64,000 nt of DNA from assembly GCF_005405925.1 (NCBI RefSeq), contig NZ_BJHV01000001.1, positions 6,758,001 through 6,822,000 of the forward strand, in the 5' to 3' direction. Of this stretch, positions 43,434-53,494 are shown piece by piece. The DNA comes from Streptomyces antimycoticus (GTDB lineage: Bacteria > Actinomycetota > Actinomycetes > Streptomycetales > Streptomycetaceae). How positions within the stretch are numbered: position 1 is the first letter of the stretch; each line of letters opens with the position of its first letter. The translations under genes were made by a program, and so were the position numbers. The notes beneath the pieces were generated by a model. The model saw only the letters and a program-made list of their open reading frames with translations. It was not told the DNA's origin and did no database searches.

Positions 43434-45886
43434 TCAGTCCAGGCCCGGCAGCCCGGTGGGCAGCCCGACCGGAAGGGTCTGCTCCGACCAGATCGTCTTG
43501 CCCTCGGCGGTCTGTCGGCTCCCCCAGCGCTGGCTGAGCCGCGCGACCAGCAGCAGCCCGCGGCCGCCCTCGTCGAAGGTGCGGGCGCGGCGCATATGCG
43601 GGGCGGTGCTGGAGGAGTCGGTGACCTCGCAGATCAGCGAGTGGTCATGGATCAGCCGCAGCCGGATGGGCGGGACGGCGTGCCGGATGGCATTGGTGAC
43701 CAGCTCGCTGACGACCAGCTCGGTGGTGAAGACGGCCTCGTCGAGCCCCCATTCGGTCAGCCGCTCCGTCACGTCCCGGCGGGAGCGGGCCACCCACGCC
43801 GGGTCGGCGGGCACGTCCCAGGTGGCCACGTGCGCCGCGTCCAGGGAGCGGGTGCGGGCGAGCAGCAGCGCGACGTCGTCGAGCGCGCCCCCGTCGGGGA
43901 GGAGCGTGCGCAGAACGGCGTCGCAGGTGCCGTCCAGGGATCCGCCGGGGTGGGCCAGCGCATTGGTCAGCAGCAGCCGACTCTCGTCGATCTCGCGGTT
44001 CCACACGGCCATCAGCCCGTTGGTGTAGAGGGCGAGCACGGCGTTCTCGGGCAGCTCGGTCTCCACCGACTCGAAGGGCAGTCCGCCGACCCCCAGCGGC
44101 GGTCCGGCCGGCACCGGAAGGAACTCCACGGTGCCGTCGGGCCTGGCCAGCGCCGGGGGCGGGTGCCCGGCCGCGGCCAGTGAGCAGCGGTGCGAGACGG
44201 GGTCGTAGACCGCGTACAGACAGGTGGCCCCCACATCCCCGGTGGACTCCTCGGCCCCGGTCTCCGCGGCCAGATGGATCACCAGGTCGTCCAGGTGGGT
44301 GAGCAGTTCGTCCGGCGGCAGATCGACGTCGGCGAGGGTACGGACCGCCGTCCGCAGCCGGCCCATGGTGGCCGACGCCTGGATGCCGTGGCCGACCACA
44401 TCGCCCACGACCAGCGCGACCCGTGCCCCGGAGAGCGGGATGACGTCGAACCAGTCCCCGCCCGCCCCCGCGAACGGGCCCGCGGGCAGATAGCGGGAGG
44501 CGACCTCGACGGCCGGCGGCTGGGGGAGGGTCCGCGGCAGCAGGCTGCGCTGCAGGGCCAGGGCGGTGTCGCGCTCCCGGGTGAAGCGGCGGGCGTTGTC
44601 CACGCAGACGGCGGCCCGGGTGGTGATCTCCTCGGCCAGCACCACATCGTCCTGGGTGAACGGCTCGGGGGTGTGGTGACGGGCGAACACGGCCACCCCG
44701 AGCGTCGTCCCCCGCGCCCGGATCGGCACCGCCATGATCGAGTGGATGCCGAACCGCCGGATCGAACGGGCGCGGGCGGGCTTCAGCGCACCCCACTTGG
44801 TGATCATGGGGTCGGTGGTCGCGTAGATGAGGGGCCGCTCCACCACCAGGCATTCCGCCATCGGCGAGACCTGCGGATAGGTGTCCACCTTCCCCACCGG
44901 AACCACGGATTCGGGGCAGCCCTCGTAGAGCGACTGCAGGGCGGCGCGGCGCAGCACGACCGGGCCGGTGAGCGGCCCGGACGGCAGCTCGTCGTCCTGG
45001 GCCAGCCGGTCCAGCAGGTCGATGCTGGCGTAGTCGGCCAGCCGCGGTACGCAGACGTCGGCGAGCTCCTGCGCGGTGTGGTCGACGTCGAGGGTGCTGC
45101 CGATCCGTTCACTGGCCGCGCTCAGCAACAGCAGCCGCTGGCGGGCCAGATACTGCTCGGTGATGTCATGCGCCGCCATGCAGACCGCGTACACCTGGCC
45201 GTCCTTCGCCTTCAGCGGGGTGAACGCGGCCGACCAGGCGTGCTCCTTGGACTCGCCGCCGGCGCGCAGGTAGGTCTCCACCTCGCGTGGCTCGCCGGTG
45301 GTCAGCACATGCCGCATGACCCCTTCGAGCTGCTCGCTCTGGAGCTTGCCCCCGATCTCCGACAGCCGCAGATCGCGGATCTCGGCTTCGGGGAGTCCGA
45401 CGACGCGGGCCATCTGGGAGTTCACCTTGCGCAGCCGCAGATCGGCGTCATAGATCGCCATCGGACAGGGCGACTGTGCGTAGGCCCAGAGCATCAGCGC
45501 GTCGTTCCAGGACTCGGGGGGCAGCTCCGCCCGGGGGCCGCGGCCACCAGCAGCCAGTCGCCCTCCGGCCCTTTGCGGTATGCCAGCAGCCGCACCGGCA
45601 TCTCGTGGCCGTCCTGGTGGCGCAGCGCCACGGTCCCGTGCCACCGGGTGAGCCGGTCGCGGGCCCGGCGGGCCCCGGTGTCCGCCGCGCGGGCCGGATC
45701 GGCCAGCAGCTCGGCGGCGGGCCGCCCCACGACCTGCGGGGACGGATATCCGAGCAGCCGACGGGCACCGTCGTTCCAGCTGGTCAGCGTCCCGTCATCG
45801 CTGACGGTGGCCCTCGCCGTATCCGTTTCGTCTGTTTCGTTGAAGCCGTTCCGCTCCCGCGCGGAGCCGCTGTCGTGGCGCATCAT
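43434..45886 (-). CDS. SpoIIE-family phosphatase, PAS-PAS-GAF-PP2C-HATPase (one-base frameshift)
   Basis: About 817 residues. Two N-terminal PAS domains (SDDGTLTSWNDGARRLLGYP; YDADLRLRKVNSQMARVVGL) are followed by a GAF domain (about 260-400). The PP2C-type SpoIIE phosphatase domain contains GPFAGAGGDWFDVIPLSGAR and VALVVGDVVGHG. A HATPase domain (VVSELVTNAIRHA, GGRGLLLVARL) closes it. It should switch STAS antagonists and sigma factors in response to sensed signals. The frame breaks near 45530-45540 at a five-base G/C run between the first PAS (WLLVAAA) and PRAELPPESWNDALML; the length is one base short. ATG 45886 (MMRHDSGS) follows ggaggg. The two STAS genes nearby are candidate targets. 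Confidence 0.88.
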
Positions 45887-46012
45887 GGTCGCCATCCCTC
45901 CGGGGACGGCACCGGGTCCGTCCACCAGGGCTCCCTTCCAGACTCGTCCACTCCGGTCCGGGCATCAACCACAGCCCGGGCCGGAGCCGACGGGGCTTCC
46001 GGGTCAGGCGGG

Positions 46013-46939
46013 TCAGGCGGCCGCGGGCCGCAGATGCCGCCGGGCCCATTCGGCGAAGCCGGTGAGCGGGAGGCCGAGGGCGCGCGCGAACGCGGGGCGG
46101 GCGGGCTGGCGGGCCTCGTTCAGCCACACATGCCCGGCGCCCCACTCCGGCATCCCGGCGGCGAGCGCCTCGTCGGCGGTCATCGACGGGGCGGTCACCT
46201 CGGTGCCCACGACGTCCGAGAGGACCTCGGCGACGCGGGTCATCGTCATGCACTCGCCCGCCAGTTCCAGCTCGACCTCGTGGAACCGCTCCGGGTCGGC
46301 GAAGGCCGCGGCGGCCGCCGTGCCGATGTCGGCGACGGCGATGAGGGAGAGCTCGGTACCGGGCTGGAGGACGGTGGCCAGGCCGCCCTCGGGGCCGTTC
46401 GGGAGCAGGGAGAGGAAGTTCTCCATGAAGAAGGCGGGCTTGAGGAGCGTCCAGTGGCGGAAGCCCGCCTCGCGGACCCGGTCCTGGAGGCCGGTCTTGG
46501 TCGCGTAGTAGTGCTCCAGCGCCGCCCAGCGGCCCTCCGCCCAGCCGGGCGCGGTGTGGTGCTGTCCGGCGCCGGAGACGGAGGTGTGCACGAACTGCGC
46601 CACCCCCGCGTCCCGCGCGGCGTCGATCAGATTGCGCCCCTGGACCCACTCGGAGTCGCCCTGGAGGTCGTTCAGATCGGGCATCTGGATCGAGAACACG
46701 GCGCGCGCCCCCTCGGCGGCCCGCCGCACCGAGTCGAGGTCGAGCAGGTCGCCGGTGACCAGCTCGGCGCCGAGCGCCGCCACGGCCTTGGCCCGCTCGG
46801 TGGCCGGGTCGCGGACCAGGGCCCGTACGGGAACGCCCGCCGAGAGCAGGGCGCGGGCGGTGGCGCCGCCCTGCTGTCCGGTGGCGCCGGTGACCAGAAC
46901 GGGCGCGGACGGGGCGGGGGTAGGGCAGTTCATGGGCAT
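46013..46939 (-). CDS. NmrA-like NAD(P)-binding protein
   Basis: 308 residues. Rossmann motif LVTGATGQQGGATARALLSA near the N-terminus; HSCSG-like central region TSVSGAGQHHT; ALEHYYATKTGLQDRVREAG at the active-site-equivalent position (YxxxK as YYATK). NmrA-like proteins sense redox state through NAD(P) and often act as quinone reductases or regulators. It is divergent from a TetR regulator with a 127-bp gap carrying a direct repeat, so probably under its control. ATG 46939 follows gaggag. Confidence 0.92.
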   Translation of the reverse strand: MPMNCPTPAPSAPVLVTGATGQQGGATARALLSAGVPVRALVRDPATERAKAVAALGAELVTGDLLDLDSVRRAAEGARAVFSIQMPDLNDLQGDSEWVQGRNLIDAARDAGVAQFVHTSVSGAGQHHTAPGWAEGRWAALEHYYATKTGLQDRVREAGFRHWTLLKPAFFMENFLSLLPNGPEGGLATVLQPGTELSLIAVADIGTAAAAAFADPERFHEVELELAGECMTMTRVAEVLSDVVGTEVTAPSMTADEALAAGMPEWGAGHVWLNEARQPARPAFARALGLPLTGFAEWARRHLRPAAA

Positions 46940-46995
46940 GCTGCTGCTCCTCGGGCATGGGGGTATCGACTGATCGACTACGCGAACGCTAAACG

Positions 46996-47044
46996 GCGGG
47001 CCCCGCCACTTATCTCTCGGTACGATACGGAGGGCCCCGCCACT
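46996..47044. promoter_or_regulatory. Direct-repeat operator candidate between nmrA-like and tetR genes
   Basis: gggccccgccactta occurs exactly twice, at 46996-47010 and 47030-47044, 34 bp apart. The first five bases of each include the gggccc palindrome. The repeats lie in the short divergent gap; the second ends 22 bp before the TetR start. Confidence 0.65.
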
Positions 47045-47065
47045 TAGCAACCCGGAGGTGACGCC

Positions 47066-47626
47066 ATGCCCGCCCAGCGTGCGGACGCCCGGCGCAACTA
47101 CGAGCGCATCCTCGCCGTGGCCGAGGAGGAGGTCGCCGCCCACGGCGCCGACGCCTCCCTGGAACAGATCGCCCGCACCGCCAAAGTCGGCTCGGCCACC
47201 GTGCGCCGCCACTTCCCCACCCGCAGCGCCCTCCTGGAGGCCGTCTTCCGCGAGCGGATCGAGGTCCTGGCCGCCCGCGCCCGGGAGCTCGCGAAGGAAG
47301 AGGACGTACGGGCCGCGCTGCTGGAGTGGCTGGGCGCGCTCACCGTCTACTCCGCCTCGGTGCAGGGCCTGGCCACCGCGCTGCTGCGGAACGGGGAGCT
47401 CGATCCGGAGCATGCGAACCCCTGCGTGAACACGCTCGCCGAGGCGGGTGAGCCGCTGCTGCGGCGGGCCGAGCGGGCCGGTGTGATGGCGCCCGGGGCG
47501 ACCGCGGTCGACCTGGTCACCCTGATCGCCGGGATCGCGCTGGCCACCCAGCACCACCCGGACCCCGCCGCCGAGGCGGACCGGCTGCTGGGCCTGGCCG
47601 TCGCGGGGATCAGTCCGCCGGGGTGA
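47066..47626 (+). CDS. TetR-family transcriptional regulator
   Basis: 186 residues. The N-terminal helix-turn-helix is SLEQIARTAKVGSATVRRHF after the first helix (ARRNYERILAVAEEEVAAHG). The C-terminal ligand domain is helical with no distinctive motif. It is probably a repressor of the divergent NmrA-like gene and of itself through the repeated site at 46996-47044. ATG 47066 follows cggaggtg. Confidence 0.93.
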   Translation: MPAQRADARRNYERILAVAEEEVAAHGADASLEQIARTAKVGSATVRRHFPTRSALLEAVFRERIEVLAARARELAKEEDVRAALLEWLGALTVYSASVQGLATALLRNGELDPEHANPCVNTLAEAGEPLLRRAERAGVMAPGATAVDLVTLIAGIALATQHHPDPAAEADRLLGLAVAGISPPG

Positions 47627-47680
47627 ACGGGCGGGGGCCGGTCAACCCCCCCCGCCCGTCAGGGACGTTCCCCGAACAAA

Positions 47681-47721
47681 AGACCGCACCCGGGCCACTC
47701 GGGGCGGCTCGGGTGCGGTCT
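47681..47721. terminator. Terminator between tetR and sodN
   Basis: 12-bp perfect inverted repeat agaccgcacccg (47681-47692) and cgggtgcggtct (47710-47721), between the convergent genes. Confidence 0.85.
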
Positions 47722-47742
47722 GGCCATGCAAGGGAAGAGCGG

Positions 47743-48138
47743 TCAGCCCTTCTTGGTCTCCCAGAAGATCTTGTCGATCTGGGCGATGTAGTCCAGGGCC
47801 TTCTGACCCGTGGCCGGGTCGGTCGAGCCCTTGGCCGCGCTCAGGGCCTTGAGGGTGTCGTTGACCAGCTGGTGCAGCTCCGGGTACTTCTCGAAGTGCG
47901 GGGGCTTGAAGTAGTCACTCCACAGCACCGAGACGTGGTGCTTGGCGAGCTCCGCGCGCTCCTCCTTGATGGTGGTGGCACGGGCGCGGAAGTGCGGGTC
48001 CTCGTTGGCCTGGTACTTCTCCTGGATGGCCTTGACGGACTCGGCTTCGATACGAGCCTGGGCCGGGTCGTACACACCGCAGGGCAGGTCGCAGTGCGCG
48101 CTGACCTGAACCTTCGGGGCGAACAGGCGGGAGAGCAT
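47743..48138 (-). CDS. sodN: Nickel superoxide dismutase
   Basis: 131 residues. A 14-residue leader (MLSRLFAPKVQVSA) precedes HCDLPCGVYDP, the nickel-hook sequence whose first residue His and the two Cys bind nickel after removal of the leader. The remainder is the four-helix bundle that makes the hexamer. It destroys superoxide in the cytoplasm. The maturation protease gene sodX is divergent, 160 bp away. In S. coelicolor, sodN is expressed when nickel is plentiful and is silenced by an sRNA from sodF otherwise; no such site was identified here. Confidence 0.96.
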   Translation of the reverse strand: MLSRLFAPKVQVSAHCDLPCGVYDPAQARIEAESVKAIQEKYQANEDPHFRARATTIKEERAELAKHHVSVLWSDYFKPPHFEKYPELHQLVNDTLKALSAAKGSTDPATGQKALDYIAQIDKIFWETKKG

Positions 48139-48297
48139 AGAGCTGTCCTTCCATTCGTGATCGTCTTCTCAGGTGCGAGATTACTCCGTGGGGGAAGCCT
48201 TTTCTCGGGTGCCCCGGGGGCTTAGGTCAAAAGTCCGGTGACAGTCTGGGATGCCTGGGATCGTGATGGTGCGGGGTTGAGGACCGGAGGTGCCGTG

Positions 48298-48792
48298 ATG
48301 CGGGAGCAGCTGGGCGATCGCGGGCAGGAGCCCGACCGCGACCAGCGCGGACTGCTGCGGATCGGGCTCGCGGAGGTGTACAACCCGTCGATGCAGCCGA
48401 CGCTGTACCCCGGCGACCAGTTGGTGGTCCGCTACGGGGCGCCCGTGCGCCCGGGGGACGTGGTGGTGGTGCGCCATCCGTTCCGGCAGGACCTGCTGAT
48501 CGTCAAGCGCGCGGTGGAGCGGCGCGAGGGCGGCTGGTGGGTCAAGGGCGACAACCCGTATGTGGAGAACGACAGCCGGGAGTTCGGCGTCGTGCCGGAC
48601 GAGCTGGTGGTCGCCCGGGCATGGCTGCGGCTGCGGCCGCGGCCGGGCGCCGGACGCCGTGGTCAGCGGTCCATGGCCGGGCTGGTCTGCTGGGCGGTGT
48701 CCGCGGTGCGGCCGGTGGGCTCGCGATCCTGGCGCCGGCTGCGCTCGGCGCCGGCCGACCGCTCGGCGTCCAGGCGTTTGCGCGCGCGGTAG
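48298..48792 (+). CDS. sodX: Ni-SOD maturation protease (signal-peptidase S24/S26 fold)
   Basis: 164 residues. The catalytic Ser lies in VYNPSMQPTLYPGDQLVVRY and the Lys in DLLIVKRAVERREGG; GDNPYVENDSREFGVV is the conserved box that follows. It has no membrane anchor, so it works in the cytoplasm to expose the N-terminal His of SodN. ATG 48298 follows ggagg. The last ~43 residues (RRGQRSMAG onward) are Arg-rich, unlike the family, and lie opposite the CGNR zinc-finger gene. The original stop may have been lost. Confidence 0.92.
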   Translation: MREQLGDRGQEPDRDQRGLLRIGLAEVYNPSMQPTLYPGDQLVVRYGAPVRPGDVVVVRHPFRQDLLIVKRAVERREGGWWVKGDNPYVENDSREFGVVPDELVVARAWLRLRPRPGAGRRGQRSMAGLVCWAVSAVRPVGSRSWRRLRSAPADRSASRRLRAR

Positions 48793-49325
48793 GCGGCCAC
48801 ATTGGCGCGGGTCGCGCAGCGGTCGGAGCAGTAGCGCCGGGATCGATTGGTCGAGGTGTCGAGATAGGCGTTGCGACAGGGTGACGCCTCGCAGATGCCC
48901 AGCCGGTCGGCGCCCAGTTCGGTGAGGTGGAAGGCCAGCCCCATCGAGGCGGTCGCGGCGTATCCGGAGCCCGCGTTGGCGGCGTAGTCCGCGATATGCA
49001 TATGCCACTTGGGGCGGCCGTCGTCGTCACGGGTCTCATGGCCGGAGATCTGCGGGCTCACCGGGAACTCGATGAGCAGCGCGTTCAGCAGGTCCACCGC
49101 CAGCACCTCGTCGCCGCCCGCCGCCGCCTCGAAGACGGCACGCAGCCGGGCCCGGACCGACCTCAGCCGGGTGACGTCGGCGTCCGTCGCCCGCCGGGCC
49201 GCCTGCCGGCTCTCCCCGAAGAGCGCCCGCACGGCCTCCACCGAGGTCAGGGTGTCGGTGCCGCGGTTTGGCTCCTCGCTGTTGACCAGGCGCACGGCGA
49301 GATCCGAGTAATAAGCCAGTTCCAC
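48663..49325 (-). CDS. CGNR zinc-finger protein
   Basis: 220 residues. An N-terminal ABATE-like domain (YSDLAVRLVNSEEPNRGTDT) is followed by the zinc finger GICEASPCRNAYLDTS with RRYCSDRCATRANVAAYRAR (Cys pairs plus the CGNR-equivalent CATR). Such proteins are probable stress-responsive transcription regulators. The ATG is at 49325. Its 3' end overlaps the end of sodX by 130 bp on the opposite strand. Confidence 0.88.
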   Translation of the reverse strand: MELAYYSDLAVRLVNSEEPNRGTDTLTSVEAVRALFGESRQAARRATDADVTRLRSVRARLRAVFEAAAGGDEVLAVDLLNALLIEFPVSPQISGHETRDDDGRPKWHMHIADYAANAGSGYAATASMGLAFHLTELGADRLGICEASPCRNAYLDTSTNRSRRYCSDRCATRANVAAYRARKRLDAERSAGAERSRRQDREPTGRTADTAQQTSPAMDR

Positions 49326-49449
49326 TTGTGGTCCTTACGACGGGGCATCTAGAGTCGGGTAAGAGGCGTTCTGCCTACGAGGGTATTACGGGGCGGCTGC
49401 GCCGGAGACGATGACGCATGGCTTACGACACATGGCTTGGAGGGGCTCG

Positions 49450-50225
49450 ATGACGGACACCGTCGCCGTGGCGGACTGGCAGGCGTGGCAGCGGAGCTGG
49501 GACCGGCAGCAGGAGTGGTACCTCCCCGATCGTGAGGAGCGGTTCCGGGTGATGCTCGACGCGGTCGAGGCCGTCGTCGGCCCGGCGCCGAGGATCCTGG
49601 ACCTCGCATGCGGCACGGGCAGTATCTCGGACCGGGCGCTGCGCCGGTTCCCGGACGCCACCAGCACCGGCGTGGACCTCGACCCCGCGCTGCTGACGAT
49701 CGCCCGCGGCCATTTCGCGGCCGAGCCGCGCGCCGAGTTCGTGACCGCCGATCTGCGCGACCCCGGGTGGGCCGGGCGGCTGCCGCACCGTAGGTACGAC
49801 GCCGTTCTGACCGCCACGGCGCTCCACTGGCTGCGCTCGGACGAGCTGCGGGTGCTGTACGGGCAGATCGCGGGCGTCGTGCGGGAGGGCGGGGTGTTCC
49901 TCAACGCGGACCATATGCCCGACCCGGCCACGCCCCGGCTCAACGCCGCCGACCACGCGTTCCGGAAGGAGCGGCAGGCCCGGGCCCAGGCCGAGGGCGC
50001 GCAGGACTGGGCCCAGTGGTGGCAGGCCGCCGCACGGGACGAGGTGCTGGCCGGGCCGGTGGCCGAGCGGTTCACGATCTTCGGTAATCCGGCCAACGGC
50101 GACCACGCGGACGGTGAGACGCAGTCCGTCGCCTGGCATGCCGAGGCGCTGCGCGAGGGGGCTTCGGGGAGGCGCGGGCCGTATGGTGCTCGCCCTCGGA
50201 CGCGATGGTGCTCGGGCTGAAGTGA
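49450..50225 (+). CDS. Class I SAM-dependent methyltransferase (one-base frameshift at end)
   Basis: About 258 residues. SAM-binding motif I is RILDLACGTGSISDRALRRF; the acidic residue of motif II is in STGVDLDPALL. A Trp-rich N-terminus (DWQAWQRSWDRQQEWYLPDR) is conserved in related proteins. The methyl acceptor is unknown. Near the end, around 50155-50165, a five-G run lacks one base. The corrected end reads EAGFGEARAVWCSPSDAMVL and stops at 50223-50225. ATG 49450 was chosen over the frame start at 49411. Confidence 0.86.
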
Positions 50226-50240
50226 CCCGGGTGCGGCGTG

Positions 50241-50280
50241 CGTGAGGGCGGTACGGGCAGGTGCCCGTACCGCCCTCACG
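50241..50280. terminator. Bidirectional terminator
   Basis: Very long perfect hairpin: 19-bp arms 50241-50259 and 50262-50280 with only two unpaired bases at the tip, between the convergent methyltransferase and ABC-transporter genes. Confidence 0.88.
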
Positions 50281-50293
50281 GCCGCGACAGCCC

Positions 50294-51055
50294 CTACAGC
50301 ACCTTGGAGAGGAACGACTTCGTCCGCTCGTGCCGCGGATTGGTCAGCACCTCCCGGGGGTGCCCGGACTCCACCACCACGCCGTCGTCCATGAAGACGA
50401 CCGAGTCCCCGACCTCGCGGGCGAAGCCCATCTCATGCGTGACGACGATCATCGTCATGCCGTCCTCCGCGAGCCCGCGCATCACATCGAGCACATCGCC
50501 GACCAGCTCCGGGTCGAGCGCCGAGGTGGGCTCGTCGAAGAGCATCAGCTTGGGCTCCATCGCCAGCGCCCGCGCGATCGCGACGCGCTGCTGCTGGCCG
50601 CCGGAGAGCTGGGAGGGGTAGTTGGCCGCCTTGTCGGCGAGGCCCACCCGGTCCAGCAGCTTCAGCGCGCGCTCCCGCGCGACCGCCTTGGTCTCGCGCT
50701 TGACCTGGACCGGCGCCTCGATCACGTTCTCCAGCGCGGTCATGTGCGGGAAGAGGTTGAAGCGCTGGAAGACCATGCCGATGTCGCGCCGCTTCTCGGC
50801 GACCTCGCGGTCCTTGAGCTCGTAGAGCTTGTCGCCCTTCTGGCGGTAGCCGACCAGGTCGCCGTCGACGTACAGCCGCCCGGAGTTGATCTTCTCCAGG
50901 TGGTTGATGCAGCGCAGGAAGGTGGACTTGCCGGAGCCGGACGGGCCGATCAGGCAGAACACCTCGCGCGGCGCGACCTCGAGGTCGATGCCCTTGAGGA
51001 CCTGCACCGGGCCGAAGGACTTGTGGACGCCTTCGGCCTTCACCATGGCGGTCAT
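50294..51055 (-). CDS. Polar amino-acid ABC transporter, ATP-binding protein
   Basis: 253 residues. Walker [14 protein letters not shown]-loop [15 protein letters not shown] signature [15 protein letters not shown], Walker [15 protein letters not shown] and the switch His in IVVTHEMGF. This is the GlnQ/HisP group that powers import of glutamine, glutamate or basic amino acids. Its start overlaps the permease stop by 4 nt (ATGA), and the three genes form one operon: binding protein, permease, ATPase. Confidence 0.95.
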   Translation of the reverse strand: MTAMVKAEGVHKSFGPVQVLKGIDLEVAPREVFCLIGPSGSGKSTFLRCINHLEKINSGRLYVDGDLVGYRQKGDKLYELKDREVAEKRRDIGMVFQRFNLFPHMTALENVIEAPVQVKRETKAVARERALKLLDRVGLADKAANYPSQLSGGQQQRVAIARALAMEPKLMLFDEPTSALDPELVGDVLDVMRGLAEDGMTMIVVTHEMGFAREVGDSVVFMDDGVVVESGHPREVLTNPRHERTKSFLSKVL

Positions 51056-51990
51056 GCGCCGACACCTCCGGAGCGGTTGCTGAAGGAGAGCAGATTGGCC
51101 CGGACCCGCTGCAGCGGGGTGGCCGGCAGGCTGCGGCTCGAGCCGCGCGCGTAGTAGCGCTCCAGGTAGTACTGGCCCACGCTCAGGACCGAGGTGAGGA
51201 TCAGGTACCAGGCGGCCGCCAGGAAGAGCATCTCCGCGGTGGCGCCGGAGTTCTGGCCGACCTCGGAGGTGGCCTGCAGCAGATCCCAGTACTGCACCGC
51301 GATCACCAGCGAGGTGGTCTTGAGCATGTTGATGAACTCATTGCCGGTCGGCGGCACGATCACCCGCATCGCCTGCGGCAGCACCACCCGGCGCAGCGTC
51401 TTGGCGTGGCTCATGCCGAGCGCCTGGGCGGCCTCGGACTGACCCTCGTCGACCGACTGGAGGCCCGCCCGGCAGATCTCGGCCATGTACGCGGCCTCGT
51501 TCAGGCCCAGGCCCAGCAGGGCGGCCAGGAACGGGGTCATGAAGTCCGACCACTCGTCCTTGTAGATCGGCATGATGTTGATGTAGTCGAACACCAGGCC
51601 GAGGTTGAACCAGACCAGTAGCTGCACATAGACCGGGGTGCCGCGGAAGAACCAGATGTAGCCCCAGGCGATGGAGGCGGTCACCGGGTTCTTCGACAGC
51701 CGCATCACGGCGAGGATGATGCCGAGGACCACGCCGAGCACCATCGAGAGGATGGTGATCCAGACGGTGTTGCGGACGCCCCTGAGGATCTCGCCGTCGA
51801 AGAAGTAGTCCGGGATGGCGCCCCAGTTCACATCGCCGCGGGCGAACGCGGAGATGAGCAGGAAGAGCACGGCGATGGTGATGACCGCGGAGACCCAGCG
51901 GCCGTAGTGCCGCACCGGGATGGCCTTGATGTTCTCCGGCGCCGGCGGCGGGGCGTCGACCCGACCCGCCTTGTCAATCTTTGTCGTCAC
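51052..51990 (-). CDS. Polar amino-acid ABC transporter permease
   Basis: 312 residues with at least five membrane helices. The N-terminus ([20 protein letters not shown]) is a cytoplasmic extension. The permease EAA-type loop is [20 protein letters not shown], and [20 protein letters not shown] is typical of the HisM/GlnP group. It appears to form a homodimer because only one permease gene is present. Start ATG 51990. Confidence 0.94.
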   Translation of the reverse strand: MTTKIDKAGRVDAPPPAPENIKAIPVRHYGRWVSAVITIAVLFLLISAFARGDVNWGAIPDYFFDGEILRGVRNTVWITILSMVLGVVLGIILAVMRLSKNPVTASIAWGYIWFFRGTPVYVQLLVWFNLGLVFDYINIMPIYKDEWSDFMTPFLAALLGLGLNEAAYMAEICRAGLQSVDEGQSEAAQALGMSHAKTLRRVVLPQAMRVIVPPTGNEFINMLKTTSLVIAVQYWDLLQATSEVGQNSGATAEMLFLAAAWYLILTSVLSVGQYYLERYYARGSSRSLPATPLQRVRANLLSFSNRSGGVGA

Positions 51991-52033
51991 GGATGGTGCC
52001 TTTCAGCGCGAGCGCGGACGGGGGAGGGCCGGA

Positions 52034-52987
52034 TCACTTGCCGCCGTTGATGACGGCCTTGGTGACCGCGCCTTCCTTGACGCCCCACTTCGCGATGATC
52101 TTGTCGTATTCGCCGTTCGCGATGATCAGGGCGAGGGCCTGCTTGATGGCGTCGCGCAACTGGGTGTTCTTCTTGGCGATGGCGATGCCGTACGGGGCCG
52201 CCTCCACCTGCTCGCCGACGAGCTCGAAGTCCTTGCCGCCGCCGGAGGTCTTCACGGCGTACGCGGCGACCGGGAAGTCGCTGGAGCCGGCGACGGCGCC
52301 ACCGCCGCGCAGCCGGGTCTGGGCCTCGGTGTCATTGCCGAACGCCTCGACCGAGATCTTGCCCTTGCCGTTCTTCTGGCAGGTCTTCGACTGGGACTTG
52401 GCCAGGTCGTGGGAGACGGTGCCGCGCTGCACGACGATCTTCTTGCCGCACAGGTCGTCCCACGTCTTGATGCCCGCGTTGGCGCCCTTCTTGGTGTAGA
52501 TGGAGACACCCGCGGTGAAGTAGTCGACGAAGTCGACACCCTCGCCCGCCTTCTTGCCGGTGTCCGGGTCGACACCCTCCTGGCGGCCCTTGTTGTCGGT
52601 CATGGCCGACATGGCGATGTCGTAACGCTTGGAGCGCAGGCCCGAGAGAAGGGTGTCGAAGGTGCCGTTGTTGAACTCGAACTTCACCCCGAGCTGCTTG
52701 CCGAGGGCGTCGGCGATGTCCGGGTCGATGCCCATGACCTCGCCGTTCTTCTTGAACTCGACCGGCGGATAGTTGATGTCCGAGCCGACCTTGATCACCT
52801 TGGCGCTCTGGATCTCCTTGGGGAGCTGGTTGAAGAGCGGGGCCGCGTTGGTGTTCGACCCACCGGTGGCTTTGTCGGTCTGGTCGCCGCAGCCCGTCAG
52901 CAACAAGGCGCCTGCCACCGCTATCGCGCCGACGGAGGCCATCCGGGACTTCAGGGTGGCCCCACGGGGCGTGAAGCTGGCGGTCAT
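52034..52987 (-). CDS. Amino-acid-binding lipoprotein of the ABC importer
   Basis: 317 residues. The lipoprotein signal ends IAVAGALLLTGCGDQ with the lipid-acceptor Cys. The binding domain (family 3) has VIKVGSDINYPPVEFKKNGE at its start, then GIDPDIADALGKQLGVKFEF and the AMSAMTDNKGR hinge. It delivers an amino acid to the permease. ATG 52987 follows ccggagga. The frame extending to 53140 has no ribosome site. Confidence 0.94.
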   Translation of the reverse strand: MTASFTPRGATLKSRMASVGAIAVAGALLLTGCGDQTDKATGGSNTNAAPLFNQLPKEIQSAKVIKVGSDINYPPVEFKKNGEVMGIDPDIADALGKQLGVKFEFNNGTFDTLLSGLRSKRYDIAMSAMTDNKGRQEGVDPDTGKKAGEGVDFVDYFTAGVSIYTKKGANAGIKTWDDLCGKKIVVQRGTVSHDLAKSQSKTCQKNGKGKISVEAFGNDTEAQTRLRGGGAVAGSSDFPVAAYAVKTSGGGKDFELVGEQVEAAPYGIAIAKKNTQLRDAIKQALALIIANGEYDKIIAKWGVKEGAVTKAVINGGK

Positions 52988-53494
52988 GCTGGTTCCTCCG
53001 GCAGGGTGAGGGGGTGAGATCGCGGGAACACGTTTGTGGGTGTCGCGATCTCGTGTGATTGGGGCATCTTGCCATCGGACGGGCCCGTGCGGACCGCTGG
53101 CCATGTCAAAATCGGATAACGGGCGATCCCCGTGGTGCACAACCGGACAGCGGCACCGGCCGGACAGCGGCGGCCGGAGGCGCGAGGCGGCCTCATGGTC
53201 ACGCGGAGAACAGCGCGTGACGGAGGTGTGGACTTTCCCCAGAGATTCGCCCGCCTTCAGCCGTAATGCCTGGTTTTCCGGCTCACCGCACCAGAACTCG
53301 CTCGTCGCCCGACGCGCGCTTCAGGTAGAACAGACGGCACCCCTCACCCGGGGCTCAGGGCGTGTGTGCGACGCGCCCGGCGTTCGTACCCAGACCCATG
53401 CGGTGGTCATCCGCTGAATGGGACGACGCGGTGCCCGCCCGCTCCGAACCTGGGGCGGATACCCTCGACAGAAAAACGACAAAGGGGTCAAACA
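52988..53494. other. Divergent intergenic region, ABC operon and malic enzyme
   Basis: 507 bp without a credible gene. It must hold the promoters of the leftward ABC operon and the rightward malic-enzyme gene. AT content rises near 53105-53120 and at 53466-53481 (gacagaaaaacgac), but no operator was recognised. Confidence 0.5.

Noticed and set aside
44190..46508. 772-codon plus-strand frame opposite the SpoIIE-type phosphatase
   Set aside because: Antisense of a gene with clear PAS, GAF, PP2C and HATPase motifs; composition is the usual Gly/Arg/His mix of shadow frames.
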